Assembly (NCBI RefSeq): GCF_000374925.1
Contig: NZ_KB895552.1
Coordinates: forward strand, 59,799 to 123,798
Direction of reading: 5' to 3'
Length of the DNA: 64,000 nucleotides
Source of the DNA: Arthrobacter sp. 131MFCol6.1
GTDB taxonomy: Bacteria > Actinomycetota > Actinomycetes > Actinomycetales > Micrococcaceae
Numbering within the stretch: the first letter of the stretch is position 1; each line of letters begins with the position of its first letter. A program made the translations under genes and the position numbers. The notes under the pieces were generated by a model. It was not told where the DNA came from, did not search any database, and was given only the letters and a program-made list of their open reading frames with translations. Shown piece after piece: positions 35,671 to 43,224 of this stretch.

Positions 35671-36312
35671 TCAGTGCTTGATGAGCGGGCTCAGGTCCGC
35701 TGCCCGTTCGGCAGCGCCCGCCATGCCGAGTGACTCCAGCCAGTTGCCGAGCATCTGGTAGCCGCCTTCGGTCAGGACGGATTCCGGGTGGAACTGGACG
35801 CCGCACAGCGGGGCGGTGCGATGCTGCAGGCCCATCACCACACCGGTGCCCGTTTCCGCGGTGATCTCCAGGACCTCCGGGATGCTCTCGCGGACAGCGG
35901 CCAGCGAATGGTAACGGGTGGCCGTGAGGGGCGAGGGGAGCCCCGCAAAGACGCTGGTTCCATGGTGTTCGACGAGCGAAGTCTTGCCGTGCATCAGTTC
36001 GGGAGCGTGCGTCACGGTTCCGCCGTAAGCCTCCGCCAGCGCCTGGTGCCCCAGGCACACACCTAGCATGGGCTTCTCGTGGCTGCCGCACCACTTGATC
36101 AGCTCAATGCAGACGCCGGCCCCCGCCGGATTCCCCGGACCGGGAGAGATGAGGACCCCGTCCCGCGCCTCGGCCATCTCGATCGCCTCGGCGAGCGTGA
36201 CGTCGTCGTTGCGGACCACGGTGGTCTCCGCACCGAGCTCCTGGAGATAGCCGACCAGGGTGTAGACAAAGCTGTCGTAGTTGTCTACGACCAGGATCTT
36301 GGTTGTGCTCAT
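35671..36312 (-). CDS. pabA: Glutamine amidotransferase, anthranilate/aminodeoxychorismate synthase component II
   Basis: This 213-residue class I amidotransferase supplies ammonia for aminodeoxychorismate or anthranilate synthesis. The N-terminal ILVVDNYDSFVYTLVGYLQ, the oxyanion segment SPGPGNP, the catalytic Cys in GVCLGHQALAEA (near residue 80) and the His-Glu pair in GVQFHPESVLTE are all present. Component I is not in the window. The same gene occupies this place next to pknB in mycobacteria, where it is called trpG. It overlaps the upstream small membrane protein gene by four bases. Confidence 0.93.
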   Translation of the reverse strand: MSTTKILVVDNYDSFVYTLVGYLQELGAETTVVRNDDVTLAEAIEMAEARDGVLISPGPGNPAGAGVCIELIKWCGSHEKPMLGVCLGHQALAEAYGGTVTHAPELMHGKTSLVEHHGTSVFAGLPSPLTATRYHSLAAVRESIPEVLEITAETGTGVVMGLQHRTAPLCGVQFHPESVLTEGGYQMLGNWLESLGMAGAAERAADLSPLIKH

Positions 36313-36479
36313 GGGTGCCTTGCTGAACCAATCGTTGAATCTGTTAACTGGGTGAATTGCGCCAGCCAGGGAAAAAGGAACTGAACCATCAATACCAGTG
36401 CTCCGGCCACCAGCACCAGCGCGGTCGCAATCCTGAGCCACAAGGGCCCGGGAAGGCGGCGGAAAAGCCAGCCATACAT
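36309..36479 (-). CDS. Small conserved single-pass membrane protein
   Basis: A 56-residue frame begins with ATG at 36479, three bases after the sortase stop codon, and its own stop overlaps the amidotransferase start (ATGA). The protein opens MYGWLFRRLPGPLWLR, a basic amphipathic segment, followed by one membrane helix (IATALVLVAGALVLMVQFLFPWL) and a short polar tail. A similar tiny protein with the W-R-LPG opening is found between sortase and this amidotransferase in other actinobacteria. Function unknown; it may assist sortase or division. Confidence 0.82.
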   Translation of the reverse strand: MYGWLFRRLPGPLWLRIATALVLVAGALVLMVQFLFPWLAQFTQLTDSTIGSARHP

Positions 36480-36482
36480 GCG

Positions 36483-37250
36483 TCAGCCTGCCCCGGCCGC
36501 GCGGGCCGCCCGTGAAATTTCAGCCGGCGGTCCGGCGGAAAGGGACTGCCACCGCTCCAGCAGGGCGTAGGCCACAAAGCGTTCCTCGGAGCCAAACCGC
36601 GGGTTGCAGCTCGTCATGGTCAGGTAGCTCTCCGTCGGCGCGGCCCCCGGCCGCATTGGCACCGGTAACAGGACGTCGGTCCGCGACGGGAGGACTGTCT
36701 GGCTGTTCCGGAACACGTAGACATAGTAGCCCTCACGGGTCTGGACGTAGATCCGGTCGCCGGGCACCAGGGCGTCGATATGGTCCAGGACGGCGCCGTG
36801 GGTCTGCCGGTGCCCGGCCACGGCGAAGTTTCCCGCAGCCCCTGGCATGGCCGTGCCCTGATAGTGTCCGATGCCCAGGGTGTCCAACACTGCCGGGGTG
36901 GTTCCCTGAACGATGGGACGCGTGTAGCCGGCGCCGAAACGGGGAACATACAGGATGCCGATAGTCGCGCCCTCCGCCGGTTCGGGCGCGACGTCGGGTT
37001 CCGCGGCACCAGCCGCCGGCAGCCCGGGCGCCGCGGGAGCGGCTGCTCCAATCCCGCGGGCAAAGTCGTGCACAACCTCGCGCTGCCGGGCATCGGAGGC
37101 CACGTTCGTCCACCACAACTGCCACGCCACAAAGAGCAGGACAATGGCGCCCGCGGTCATGAGCAGCTCGCCGGCGACCTGGACGGTGCGCAGTACCTGC
37201 CCGCGGCGGCCGCGAGCCGTCCGGCCGGATCCTTGCTCCAACTCCAGCAC
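36483..37250 (-). CDS. Class E sortase
   Basis: This 255-residue transpeptidase would attach proteins bearing an LAXTG-type signal to the cell wall. An N-terminal basic segment and a membrane anchor (AGELLMTAGAIVLLFVAWQLWW, near residues 26-47) precede a Pro/Ala linker and the catalytic domain. The active-site His is in AGHRQTHG and the Cys in TMTSCNPRFGSEER, whose Arg completes the site. The GTG start has a TTGGAGGAGAAC ribosome site. Neighbours crgA and pabA match the conserved actinobacterial order. Confidence 0.94.
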   Translation of the reverse strand: MLELEQGSGRTARGRRGQVLRTVQVAGELLMTAGAIVLLFVAWQLWWTNVASDARQREVVHDFARGIGAAAPAAPGLPAAGAAEPDVAPEPAEGATIGILYVPRFGAGYTRPIVQGTTPAVLDTLGIGHYQGTAMPGAAGNFAVAGHRQTHGAVLDHIDALVPGDRIYVQTREGYYVYVFRNSQTVLPSRTDVLLPVPMRPGAAPTESYLTMTSCNPRFGSEERFVAYALLERWQSLSAGPPAEISRAARAAGAG

Positions 37251-37427
37251 TGCGGGTTCTCCTCCAAGGCGGTTGCGGGGTCCACGGTGTGGCCGGAACT
37301 ACAGCTAGAATTGTGCGACAAATGAATTTGAACTTGACCAAGAGCGCGTTGGCCGGCGGGGGCCTCGCTTCCTGCAGGATACCAAGCCACGTTTCCCGCT
37401 CTTGTTCCAGCCCGCCAAGGAGGATCA

Positions 37428-37682
37428 GTGCCCGAGTCGAAGCCGCGTAAAAGGACTGCCCGTGTGGCCCCGCAGACTTCTGCCGCGGAGGCCTACAAGC
37501 CCAATCCGGTCTGGTTCAAGCCCGTCATGTTTGGCCTGATGATCATTGGCCTGCTGTGGATCATCACGTTTTACATCACCGAGGGCGCCTTCCCGGTTCA
37601 GGCTTGGGGCTCGATGAACATCGTCGCCGGCTTCGGAATCGCGATCATCGGCTTCCTGATGACCACACGCTGGCGTTCCTGA
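37428..37682 (+). CDS. crgA: Cell division protein CrgA
   Basis: This 84-residue protein has a basic N-terminal tail of about 30 residues and two membrane helices (PVMFGLMIIGLLWIITFYIT and MNIVAGFGIAIIGFLMTTRW), the CrgA pattern. In actinobacteria it recruits or coordinates FtsZ, FtsI and wall synthesis at the septum. The GTG at 37428 follows an ideal AAGGAGG ribosome site. It is divergent from the sortase operon across about 180 bases that hold both promoters. Confidence 0.95.
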   Translation: MPESKPRKRTARVAPQTSAAEAYKPNPVWFKPVMFGLMIIGLLWIITFYITEGAFPVQAWGSMNIVAGFGIAIIGFLMTTRWRS

Positions 37683-37710
37683 ACCAGGCCCGCGCGGCGC
37701 ACATCCCTGA

Positions 37711-37739
37711 CGGGCCGGTACACACAGTGTGCCGGCCCG
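37711..37739 (+). terminator. Terminator downstream of crgA
   Basis: A 13-base stem with one G-T wobble (37711-37723 with 37727-37739) closes on a three-base loop, 29 bases after the crgA stop. No T-run follows. Confidence 0.7.
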
Positions 37740-37786
37740 CCACCGTTAAACCACGGCATTAATCCCGGCCCAGCGAAGGAATCCAG

Positions 37787-38392
37787 ATGACCCCGGCAGT
37801 GAACGGCTCAACCATTGGCGACGACGGACTGGCGCGGCCGGCGTGGGCGGCCGTTGATCCCATGCTGCGCGAGTACTACGACTCCGAGTGGGGCATGCCC
37901 GTCCGGGATGAACAGGGCCTCTACGAACGCATCAGCCTCGAGGGGTTCCAGGCGGGGCTGTCCTGGGCGACGATCCTGCGCAAGCGGCCCGCTTTCCGCG
38001 CGGCGTTCAAGGACTTCGACCCGGAACTGGTGGCGCTCTTCACGGACGCCGATGTGGAGCGGCTCATGCTCGATGCCGGGATCGTCCGGAACCGGCTGAA
38101 GATCCAGGCAACCATCACCAACGCCCGGGCCACGCTGGCGTTGAGGGACGACGGCGGCCTGGTTGACTTCGTGTGGGCGTTCCAGCCGGCCGCCACACCC
38201 CAGCCGAGCTCCATCGATCAGGTCCCCACCACCTCGGCCGAGTCCATCGCGCTCTCCAAGGCGCTGCGCAAGAAGGGTTTCGCCTTCGTCGGACCCACCA
38301 CGATGTTCGCGCTCATGGAGGCCATCGGAATGGTGGACACCCATCTGCTGGACAGCCACCGGCGCGGGTCATCGGGCGTCTGGCCGCAGTGA
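37787..38392 (+). CDS. tag: DNA-3-methyladenine glycosylase I
   Basis: This 201-residue enzyme removes 3-methyladenine from DNA. The family core is clear: YYDSEWGMPVRDEQGLYE, then the base-binding SLEGFQAGLSWATILRKR with the key Glu, and SKALRKKGFAFVGPTT. The Cys/His residues that form the zinc snap of E. coli Tag are absent: the N-terminal Cys is replaced, the His of YHD is Tyr, and the C-terminal Cys cluster is replaced by DSHRRG. It therefore probably folds without zinc. The ATG has a GAAGGAA ribosome site. Confidence 0.93.
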   Translation: MTPAVNGSTIGDDGLARPAWAAVDPMLREYYDSEWGMPVRDEQGLYERISLEGFQAGLSWATILRKRPAFRAAFKDFDPELVALFTDADVERLMLDAGIVRNRLKIQATITNARATLALRDDGGLVDFVWAFQPAATPQPSSIDQVPTTSAESIALSKALRKKGFAFVGPTTMFALMEAIGMVDTHLLDSHRRGSSGVWPQ

Positions 38393-38546
38393 CCCGACGG
38401 CGTCCCGCCTCCTTATCCACAGCTGTGCACAAGTCTGGGGAAACTTATCCACATTGTTCATAAGTTTCCGGGTCTTCATGCGGTTCGGTTGAGTTTCGAG
38501 GCCACAGCGGGGCGCAAAGCCACTGATGAGTTTCCCGGCCGGACCT

Positions 38547-38581
38547 GAATTACACCCTTGTAAGTTATTAACAGTGTGGAT
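38547..38581 (+). repeat. 35-bp repeat, copy 1, in the DnaA-box cluster
   Basis: This unit matches 39303-39337 at 32 of 35 positions. Its core is CTTGTAAGTTATTAACA, followed by a box-like TGTGGAT. A shorter relative with AAGTTATTAACA is at 38854-38865. Confidence 0.9.
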
Positions 38582-39302
38582 TTCCTGTGGACAAGCTCAC
38601 CGGTCCGGGCAACAGGCCCCGGATGGCGCCGCGGCCCCGGCCGCACGCCGAACGCGCGTCCGCCTTGGAGCACGGCGGCCACCCAACCATGAGGCCTGTC
38701 CTGACACCTCCGGCACCGGACGAGTTATCCACTTAATAACAGCCCACTACCCACAAGTTATCCACAGCTGGGGATAACGTTCGGGGATTCGGAGCCGCAA
38801 TCCCCGCTGCGGGGCCATGAGCCGGGTTAAATCGCGCAGATGCTCAGACCATCAAGTTATTAACACTGTGAATAACCCTGTTGAAACACACAGCGGCAGG
38901 TCCGCGGCCCGTAGGGTCCGGCCCCCGCCGCGGGCTGCCTGCAAACTTGCGGGCGGGCACGCACCGCACGCTGGCAGCGCTCCGGCGACCGGCTGCTGGG
39001 CCGCATGGAGAGCGCGGGTGTGCGGCGTGCAGTCCGGTCCGGAACGCGACAGAGCCGGTCCGGTTCGGGAACCTTGGACGGAGGTCGGGGAGGGGCCCTG
39101 CGGCCCGTGCTGTGGGGCGGCGGCGGGCCGGGTCCGGCCTGGCGCCGCCTGGGCAAGGCAACGGGCCCCAGCGCGCCAAGTTGTCCACTTACTCACAGGG
39201 CAACCCACAGAAGTTATCCACAGGTGTGGAGATCCGGTCCGCCGCATCGCCTCCATGCCGGAAAATCGCCAGCCCGGGCGGTCAGACCTGGGTCGCCACT
39301 GT

Positions 39303-39337
39303 GAACTACACGCTTGTAAGTTATTAACAATGTGGAT
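39303..39337 (+). repeat. 35-bp repeat, copy 2, in the DnaA-box cluster
   Basis: Second copy of the unit at 38547-38581, 756 bases away. Here the TGTGGAT end continues into a perfect minus-strand DnaA box at 39331-39339. Confidence 0.9.
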
Positions 39338-39532
39338 AACCACTGTGGAAAACTTTCGGATCCGCGCCTGTGAATTCAGACGTGGCGGCTCGGTCAGCGT
39401 GTGCACCGGGAGAGGTCCACAGAGGGAGGGACCAGCGGGGGAACGGCCGAGGATCACAGCGAGAGAAGAACCAGGGAACAGTGAAGGGCACCCGGGCGGC
39501 CGTTTGCGGCCTGGATCGTCGGCAGGACCGGA

Positions 39533-40402
39533 CTAGACGCCGGCGCCGGCCATCCGTACGACGGACACAGCGATCACCAGGGCCAGGACCACGGCGAGGC
39601 CGATGGCCTGCAGCAGGGTCTGCCTGGGGCCGCGGGGGGTGTAGGCAATGACGGCGGCGCTCAGGGCGCCGGTGACGAGGCCGCCGAGGTGGGCCTGCCA
39701 GGCGATCTGCGGGACCATGAAGCCGATGACGCCGTTGATGGCAATCAGGACCAGGAGCTGGCGGACTTCGCCGCCGCGTTGACGCTGGACCACCAGCAGG
39801 GCGCCGAACAGGCCGAAGATGGCTCCGGAGGCGCCGACGAGGCCCACCGGGCCGTTCGCCGGATACACCGGGGTCAGCAGAAGGAAGCCGACGGAGCCGC
39901 CGACGGCCGAGAGCAGGTAGATGGCCAGGAAGCGGGCGTGGCCCAGCAGCGGCTCAAGAATCTGGCCGAAAATCCACAGCGTGTACATGTTCAGGACTAT
40001 GTGGAGCAGGAATCCCTGCGAGTGCAGGAACGCCGAGGTGAGCATCCGCCACGGTTCAACGCCGGTCAGGGCGGGAGCGTAGGCCAGCTGCTGGTAAATC
40101 CCGTCGTTGGGGACTATCCACTGCAGCGCATAGACAAGGGCACACAGCGCGATGATCACGTACGTGACCACGGGTTTGCCGGCGGTCACGGCGCCGCCGT
40201 AGACGGTCCTGACGGTCGGCGTCGTGCGTTTGGTTTCGTTGACACAGTCAACGCACTGGAATCCGACGGCGGCCGCCCGCTGGCAGTCGGGACACGCAGG
40301 GCGCCCGCACCGCTGGCAACGCACATAGGCGGGCCGGTCCGGGTGCCTGGGGCATACCGGGACCTCTGCGGACGGCTCTGCCGCCGGAATTCCGTAGCTC
40401 AT
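39533..40402 (-). CDS. Rhomboid family intramembrane serine protease
   Basis: This 289-residue protein has an N-terminal zinc-binding segment (CPRHPDRPAYVRCQRCGRPACPDC, residues about 17-40, Cys/His ligands), then about six or seven membrane helices. The catalytic Ser is in GLVGASGAIFGLFG near residue 192 and the catalytic His in WQAHLGGLVTG near residue 244; HIVLNMYTLWIFG matches the family oxyanion region. Its substrates are unknown. It starts nine bases after the cyclophilin gene and is probably translated from the same transcript. Confidence 0.95.
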   Translation of the reverse strand: MSYGIPAAEPSAEVPVCPRHPDRPAYVRCQRCGRPACPDCQRAAAVGFQCVDCVNETKRTTPTVRTVYGGAVTAGKPVVTYVIIALCALVYALQWIVPNDGIYQQLAYAPALTGVEPWRMLTSAFLHSQGFLLHIVLNMYTLWIFGQILEPLLGHARFLAIYLLSAVGGSVGFLLLTPVYPANGPVGLVGASGAIFGLFGALLVVQRQRGGEVRQLLVLIAINGVIGFMVPQIAWQAHLGGLVTGALSAAVIAYTPRGPRQTLLQAIGLAVVLALVIAVSVVRMAGAGV

Positions 40403-40411
40403 GGTGTGGGG

Positions 40412-40957
40412 TTAGAGCTTTTCGATGTCAATGCTGTTAATGGTGACATCCTCGACGGGGCGGTCGCCCATGCCGGTGCGGACGCCTTCGATCGCGTCGA
40501 CGACCTTCTTGGAGTCGTCATCGGCAACCTCACCGAAGATGCTGTGCTTGCCCTGCAGCCAGCCGGTGGGGATGGTGGTGATGAAGAACTGCGAACCGTT
40601 GGTGCCGCGGCCCATCTGGACACCGGCGTTGGCCATGGCCAGCTTGTACGGCTCGTTGAAAGTCAGTTCCGGGTGGATCTCATCGTCGAACTTGTAGCCC
40701 GGTCCACCGGTGCCGCGGCCCAGGGGATCGCCGGCCTGGATCATGAAGTCCTTGATGATGCGGTGGAAGATGGTGCCGTTGTAGAGCGGCGTGCCGGTCT
40801 TGTCCTCGCCCGTTTCCGGGTGGGTCCAGGCCTTCTCACCGGTGGCCAGTCCGACGAAGTTGTCGACGGTCTTCGGCGCGTGGTTGCCAAAGAGGTTGAC
40901 GACGATGTCGCCGAGGCTCGTGTGGATAGTGGCTTTTGCGGTTGCGTTGGCAGTCAT
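40412..40957 (-). CDS. ppiA: Peptidyl-prolyl cis-trans isomerase, cyclophilin type
   Basis: This 181-residue cytoplasmic cyclophilin catalyses proline isomerisation in folding. The active-site motifs are FHRIIKDFMIQAGDP, GTNGSQFFITT and LQGKHSIFGEV. The ATG at 40957 (MTANATAKATIHTSLGD) gives the usual length; an upstream frame from 41029 is not supported. The position between gyrA/tRNAs and crgA matches ppiA of mycobacteria. Confidence 0.96.
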   Translation of the reverse strand: MTANATAKATIHTSLGDIVVNLFGNHAPKTVDNFVGLATGEKAWTHPETGEDKTGTPLYNGTIFHRIIKDFMIQAGDPLGRGTGGPGYKFDDEIHPELTFNEPYKLAMANAGVQMGRGTNGSQFFITTIPTGWLQGKHSIFGEVADDDSKKVVDAIEGVRTGMGDRPVEDVTINSIDIEKL

Positions 40958-41112
40958 AGCGCCCATTCTTCCATGACGGCTCCGCACGCATAGGGCCGCA
41001 CAGTCAGTTCCGCGCTGGGTGAAATCCACTGGAAATCGGTCTGAAGAATAGCCGGTGCGTTCCTAGACACGTAGGCTAACAGCAGAACCGTCACATTAAT
41101 CGGGAGGTAGTT

Positions 41113-42111
41113 GTGAAGAAAACGGATCGTATTGCCCGTGACCTGGAGCAGTCAGTCAGCACCGGAGTAGACAGCGCCAAGGATTGGGCGGCCCCGCGGG
41201 TTGAGGCTGCCGTGAACTGGGCTGTTCCGCGGCTGCAGCACGGACTGGACACCGCCTCTCCCAAAATCCAGGAGGGGCTCAAGTCTGCGGCCCACAATCT
41301 GGCCGGCAGCGTTGCCACTGTCACTCCCCGTCTTCAGGATGGCCTGGCCCAGCTGGCGCCGAGGATCCACGATGCCGCGGACAGCGCGACTCCGCGCCTG
41401 CACGAAGCTGTGGATAAGGCAGCCCCGGTCATCGCCAACGCACGCGACCGGGTTGTTGTCGAGTACCTGCCCAGGCTTTCCGACCAGATCGGGCAGGCTT
41501 CCGTGGCCGTCCACCGCACGTTGGAAAACGCCCCGGCCCACGTCGACGCCGTCGCACAGAAGCTTGTAGATTCCGGTGTTGTCACCGGCGTCCAGGCGCA
41601 GGCCCAGGCAGTCAAGGGACACGCCAAGAAGGCAAGCAAGAAGGCAGGCAAGAACATCAAGGCGGCCGCCAGCGAGGTCACCAAGACGGCTAATGCCAAG
41701 CTCGCCAAGCAGCAGAAGCCCAAGCACCGCGGCCTGCTGATCTTCGGCATCATCGCTGCCGCCGTTGCAGCCGGTGTGGCCGCCTGGCGGGCGTCCAGGC
41801 CGGTGGAGGACCCCTGGAAGGTACCGACGCCGGTAACGCCCGCCCCCACGGCCGCCCCGGCCGGCGAATCGCTGAAGGACGCCGCCAACAAGGCTGGTTC
41901 CGCGACTGTCGCGGCAGCGGACTCCGCGGCTGAGGCATCCAAGGACGCTTCCGATTCCGCAGCCACCGCGGCGGACAAAGCCGCGGAAACGGCCAAGGAC
42001 GCCGCCGGCGACGCCGCTGAGGCCGCCGACAAGGTCGCCACCGACGCCAAAACGGCCGTACGCAACATCGCGGCCAGCCTGAACAACGGCGCAGACAAGC
42101 CCGGCAAGTAG
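41113..42111 (+). CDS. Alanine-rich single-pass membrane protein with helical repeats
   Basis: This 332-residue protein has an N-terminal half of irregular amphipathic repeats with PRL/PKI-type turns (VPRLQHGLDTASPKIQEGL, TPRLQDGLAQLAPRIHDA), reminiscent of apolipoprotein or late-embryogenesis proteins. A Lys/Ala stretch precedes one membrane helix near residues 208-226 (LLIFGIIAAAVAAGVAAWR). The C-terminal part is Ala/Asp/Lys-rich (AADKAAETAKDAAGDAAEAA) and likely helical. The GTG start has a GGGAGG ribosome site. I recognise no function; a role at the membrane surface is a guess. Confidence 0.85.
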   Translation: MKKTDRIARDLEQSVSTGVDSAKDWAAPRVEAAVNWAVPRLQHGLDTASPKIQEGLKSAAHNLAGSVATVTPRLQDGLAQLAPRIHDAADSATPRLHEAVDKAAPVIANARDRVVVEYLPRLSDQIGQASVAVHRTLENAPAHVDAVAQKLVDSGVVTGVQAQAQAVKGHAKKASKKAGKNIKAAASEVTKTANAKLAKQQKPKHRGLLIFGIIAAAVAAGVAAWRASRPVEDPWKVPTPVTPAPTAAPAGESLKDAANKAGSATVAAADSAAEASKDASDSAATAADKAAETAKDAAGDAAEAADKVATDAKTAVRNIAASLNNGADKPGK

Positions 42112-42192
42112 AACCTGGCTGGCACAGGCCGGCTGAGTCGAGACCTTGCCCCGGGCAGACCAGCTGCCGGCAGGTGCCCTGCACTCTCCAAG

Positions 42193-42232
42193 GGAGGGAT
42201 TCCGCCACAGTGCGGGATCCCTCCTTGTGTTT
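42193..42232 (+). terminator. Terminator downstream of the Ala-rich membrane protein gene
   Basis: A 13-base stem with one wobble pair (42193-42205 with 42212-42224) has a six-base loop and is followed by a T-rich tail. Confidence 0.75.
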
Positions 42233-42299
42233 GACGCGCCTGTCCAGGGCGCGTCACGGTCCGTCTTCAAACTTCAGGCCAGGTGCTAAATTTGTGGTG

Positions 42300-43172
42300 A
42301 TGTCACCCCATAGATCACCCCAGGATGCCTTGCTCCTTGCTCCGCCACCGGCTGTGTCTATTGTGATCCCGGCTTACAACGAGGAAAGCGTCATCCGGCA
42401 GTGCCTGATCGCCGCGGTCTACCAGTCGGTGCCTGCCCACGAAATCATCGTGGTGGACAACCTGTCCAAGGACCGCACGGCGGAGATCGTGCGGCAGATG
42501 CACCTCGAGTATCCGGAGAGCCCCATCATCCTGCTCAGCCAGGACCGCGACCAGGGGCTCATTCCCACGCGCAACTTCGGTCTGGACCACGCCACGGGCG
42601 ATATCCTCGGCCGGATCGACGCCGATTCCGTGCTGGAACCGGACTGGGTGGAGCAGGTGCAGAAAGCCTTCGCCGACGAGTCTGTGCACGCTGCGACCGG
42701 TCCGGTGGTCTATTACGACATGCCCATGCGCCGGTTCGGGCTCAAGGCCGACGACAAAATGCGCCAGCTGATGCTCAGGCTCGCCAAGCACCAGTATCAC
42801 TTCCTCTTCGGGTCCAACATGGCTCTGCGCCGCTCGGCTTGGGAGACCATCCGCGCAGAAACCTGCCGCGACGAGCGGGACGAGATGCACGAGGACATCG
42901 ATCTTTCGCTGCACCTGGCCGACCACGAGCTCCGGATCCAGTACTGGCCGCAGATGATCTCGGGCATGTCGGCCCGGCGACTGGAGGACTCGCCGCGCGA
43001 TTACCGCTACTACGTGACGCGCTTTGACCGCACCTACAAGGCCCACAACGTCAAGAAGATGGCACTGAAGGCACCCATGGTGGTCTTCTTCTCGGTCTAC
43101 TTCCCGGCGAAGCTCCTCCGCGCCATCCACACGGTCAACGTTCCCCAGCCAGCCCGCCGCGGCGGCCAATAG
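42300..43172 (+). CDS. Family 2 glycosyltransferase
   Basis: This 290-residue enzyme has the GT-A fold: AVSIVIPAYNEESVIRQCL near residues 17-35, the metal-binding DxD in GRIDADSVLEPDW near residue 105, and HEDIDLSLHLADH further on. A hydrophobic C-terminal segment (APMVVFFSVYFPAKLLRAI) may touch the membrane. The start is one of three adjacent codons (GTG 42294, GTG 42297, ATG 42300); I give the ATG. The acceptor and sugar are not known. Confidence 0.92.
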   Translation: MSPHRSPQDALLLAPPPAVSIVIPAYNEESVIRQCLIAAVYQSVPAHEIIVVDNLSKDRTAEIVRQMHLEYPESPIILLSQDRDQGLIPTRNFGLDHATGDILGRIDADSVLEPDWVEQVQKAFADESVHAATGPVVYYDMPMRRFGLKADDKMRQLMLRLAKHQYHFLFGSNMALRRSAWETIRAETCRDERDEMHEDIDLSLHLADHELRIQYWPQMISGMSARRLEDSPRDYRYYVTRFDRTYKAHNVKKMALKAPMVVFFSVYFPAKLLRAIHTVNVPQPARRGGQ

Positions 43173-43180
43173 CGGCCAAC

Positions 43181-43200
43181 CGGCGGCCACGAGGCCGCCG
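43181..43200. terminator. Hairpin between convergent glycosyltransferase and EamA genes
   Basis: A perfect eight-base stem (CGGCGGCC at 43181-43188, GGCCGCCG at 43193-43200) has a four-base loop. It lies nine bases after the glycosyltransferase stop. Confidence 0.55.
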
Positions 43201-43224
43201 GGAGATGCGGCCGCCGGGAGCGGC

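Larger units (their letters stand above)
38405..39360. other. DnaA-box cluster in noncoding DNA (candidate origin or DnaA-control locus)
   Basis: The 1,140-base gap between tag and the rhomboid gene has no believable gene; both flanking genes end here, so no promoter is needed. It contains perfect TTATCCACA boxes at 38413, 38445, 38758 and 39214 (plus) and 39331 (minus). One-mismatch boxes lie at 38725 (plus) and 38586, 38769, 38867 and 39344 (minus), with a weaker one at 39181. The boxes form three groups separated by GC-rich DNA (notably 38890-39170). An AT-rich motif TTATTAACA recurs next to boxes. The known candidate oriC beside dnaA has fewer perfect boxes. Confidence 0.85.

Noticed and set aside
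38424..38432. TGTGCACAA as a further DnaA box
   Set aside because: It differs from the consensus at two positions including a core base, so I did not count it.
38817..39536. Open frames on both strands within the tag-rhomboid gap
   Set aside because: They are Arg/Gly/Pro-rich, lack ribosome sites, overlap each other, and contain multiple DnaA boxes and the 35-bp repeat, so noncoding DNA explains the region better.
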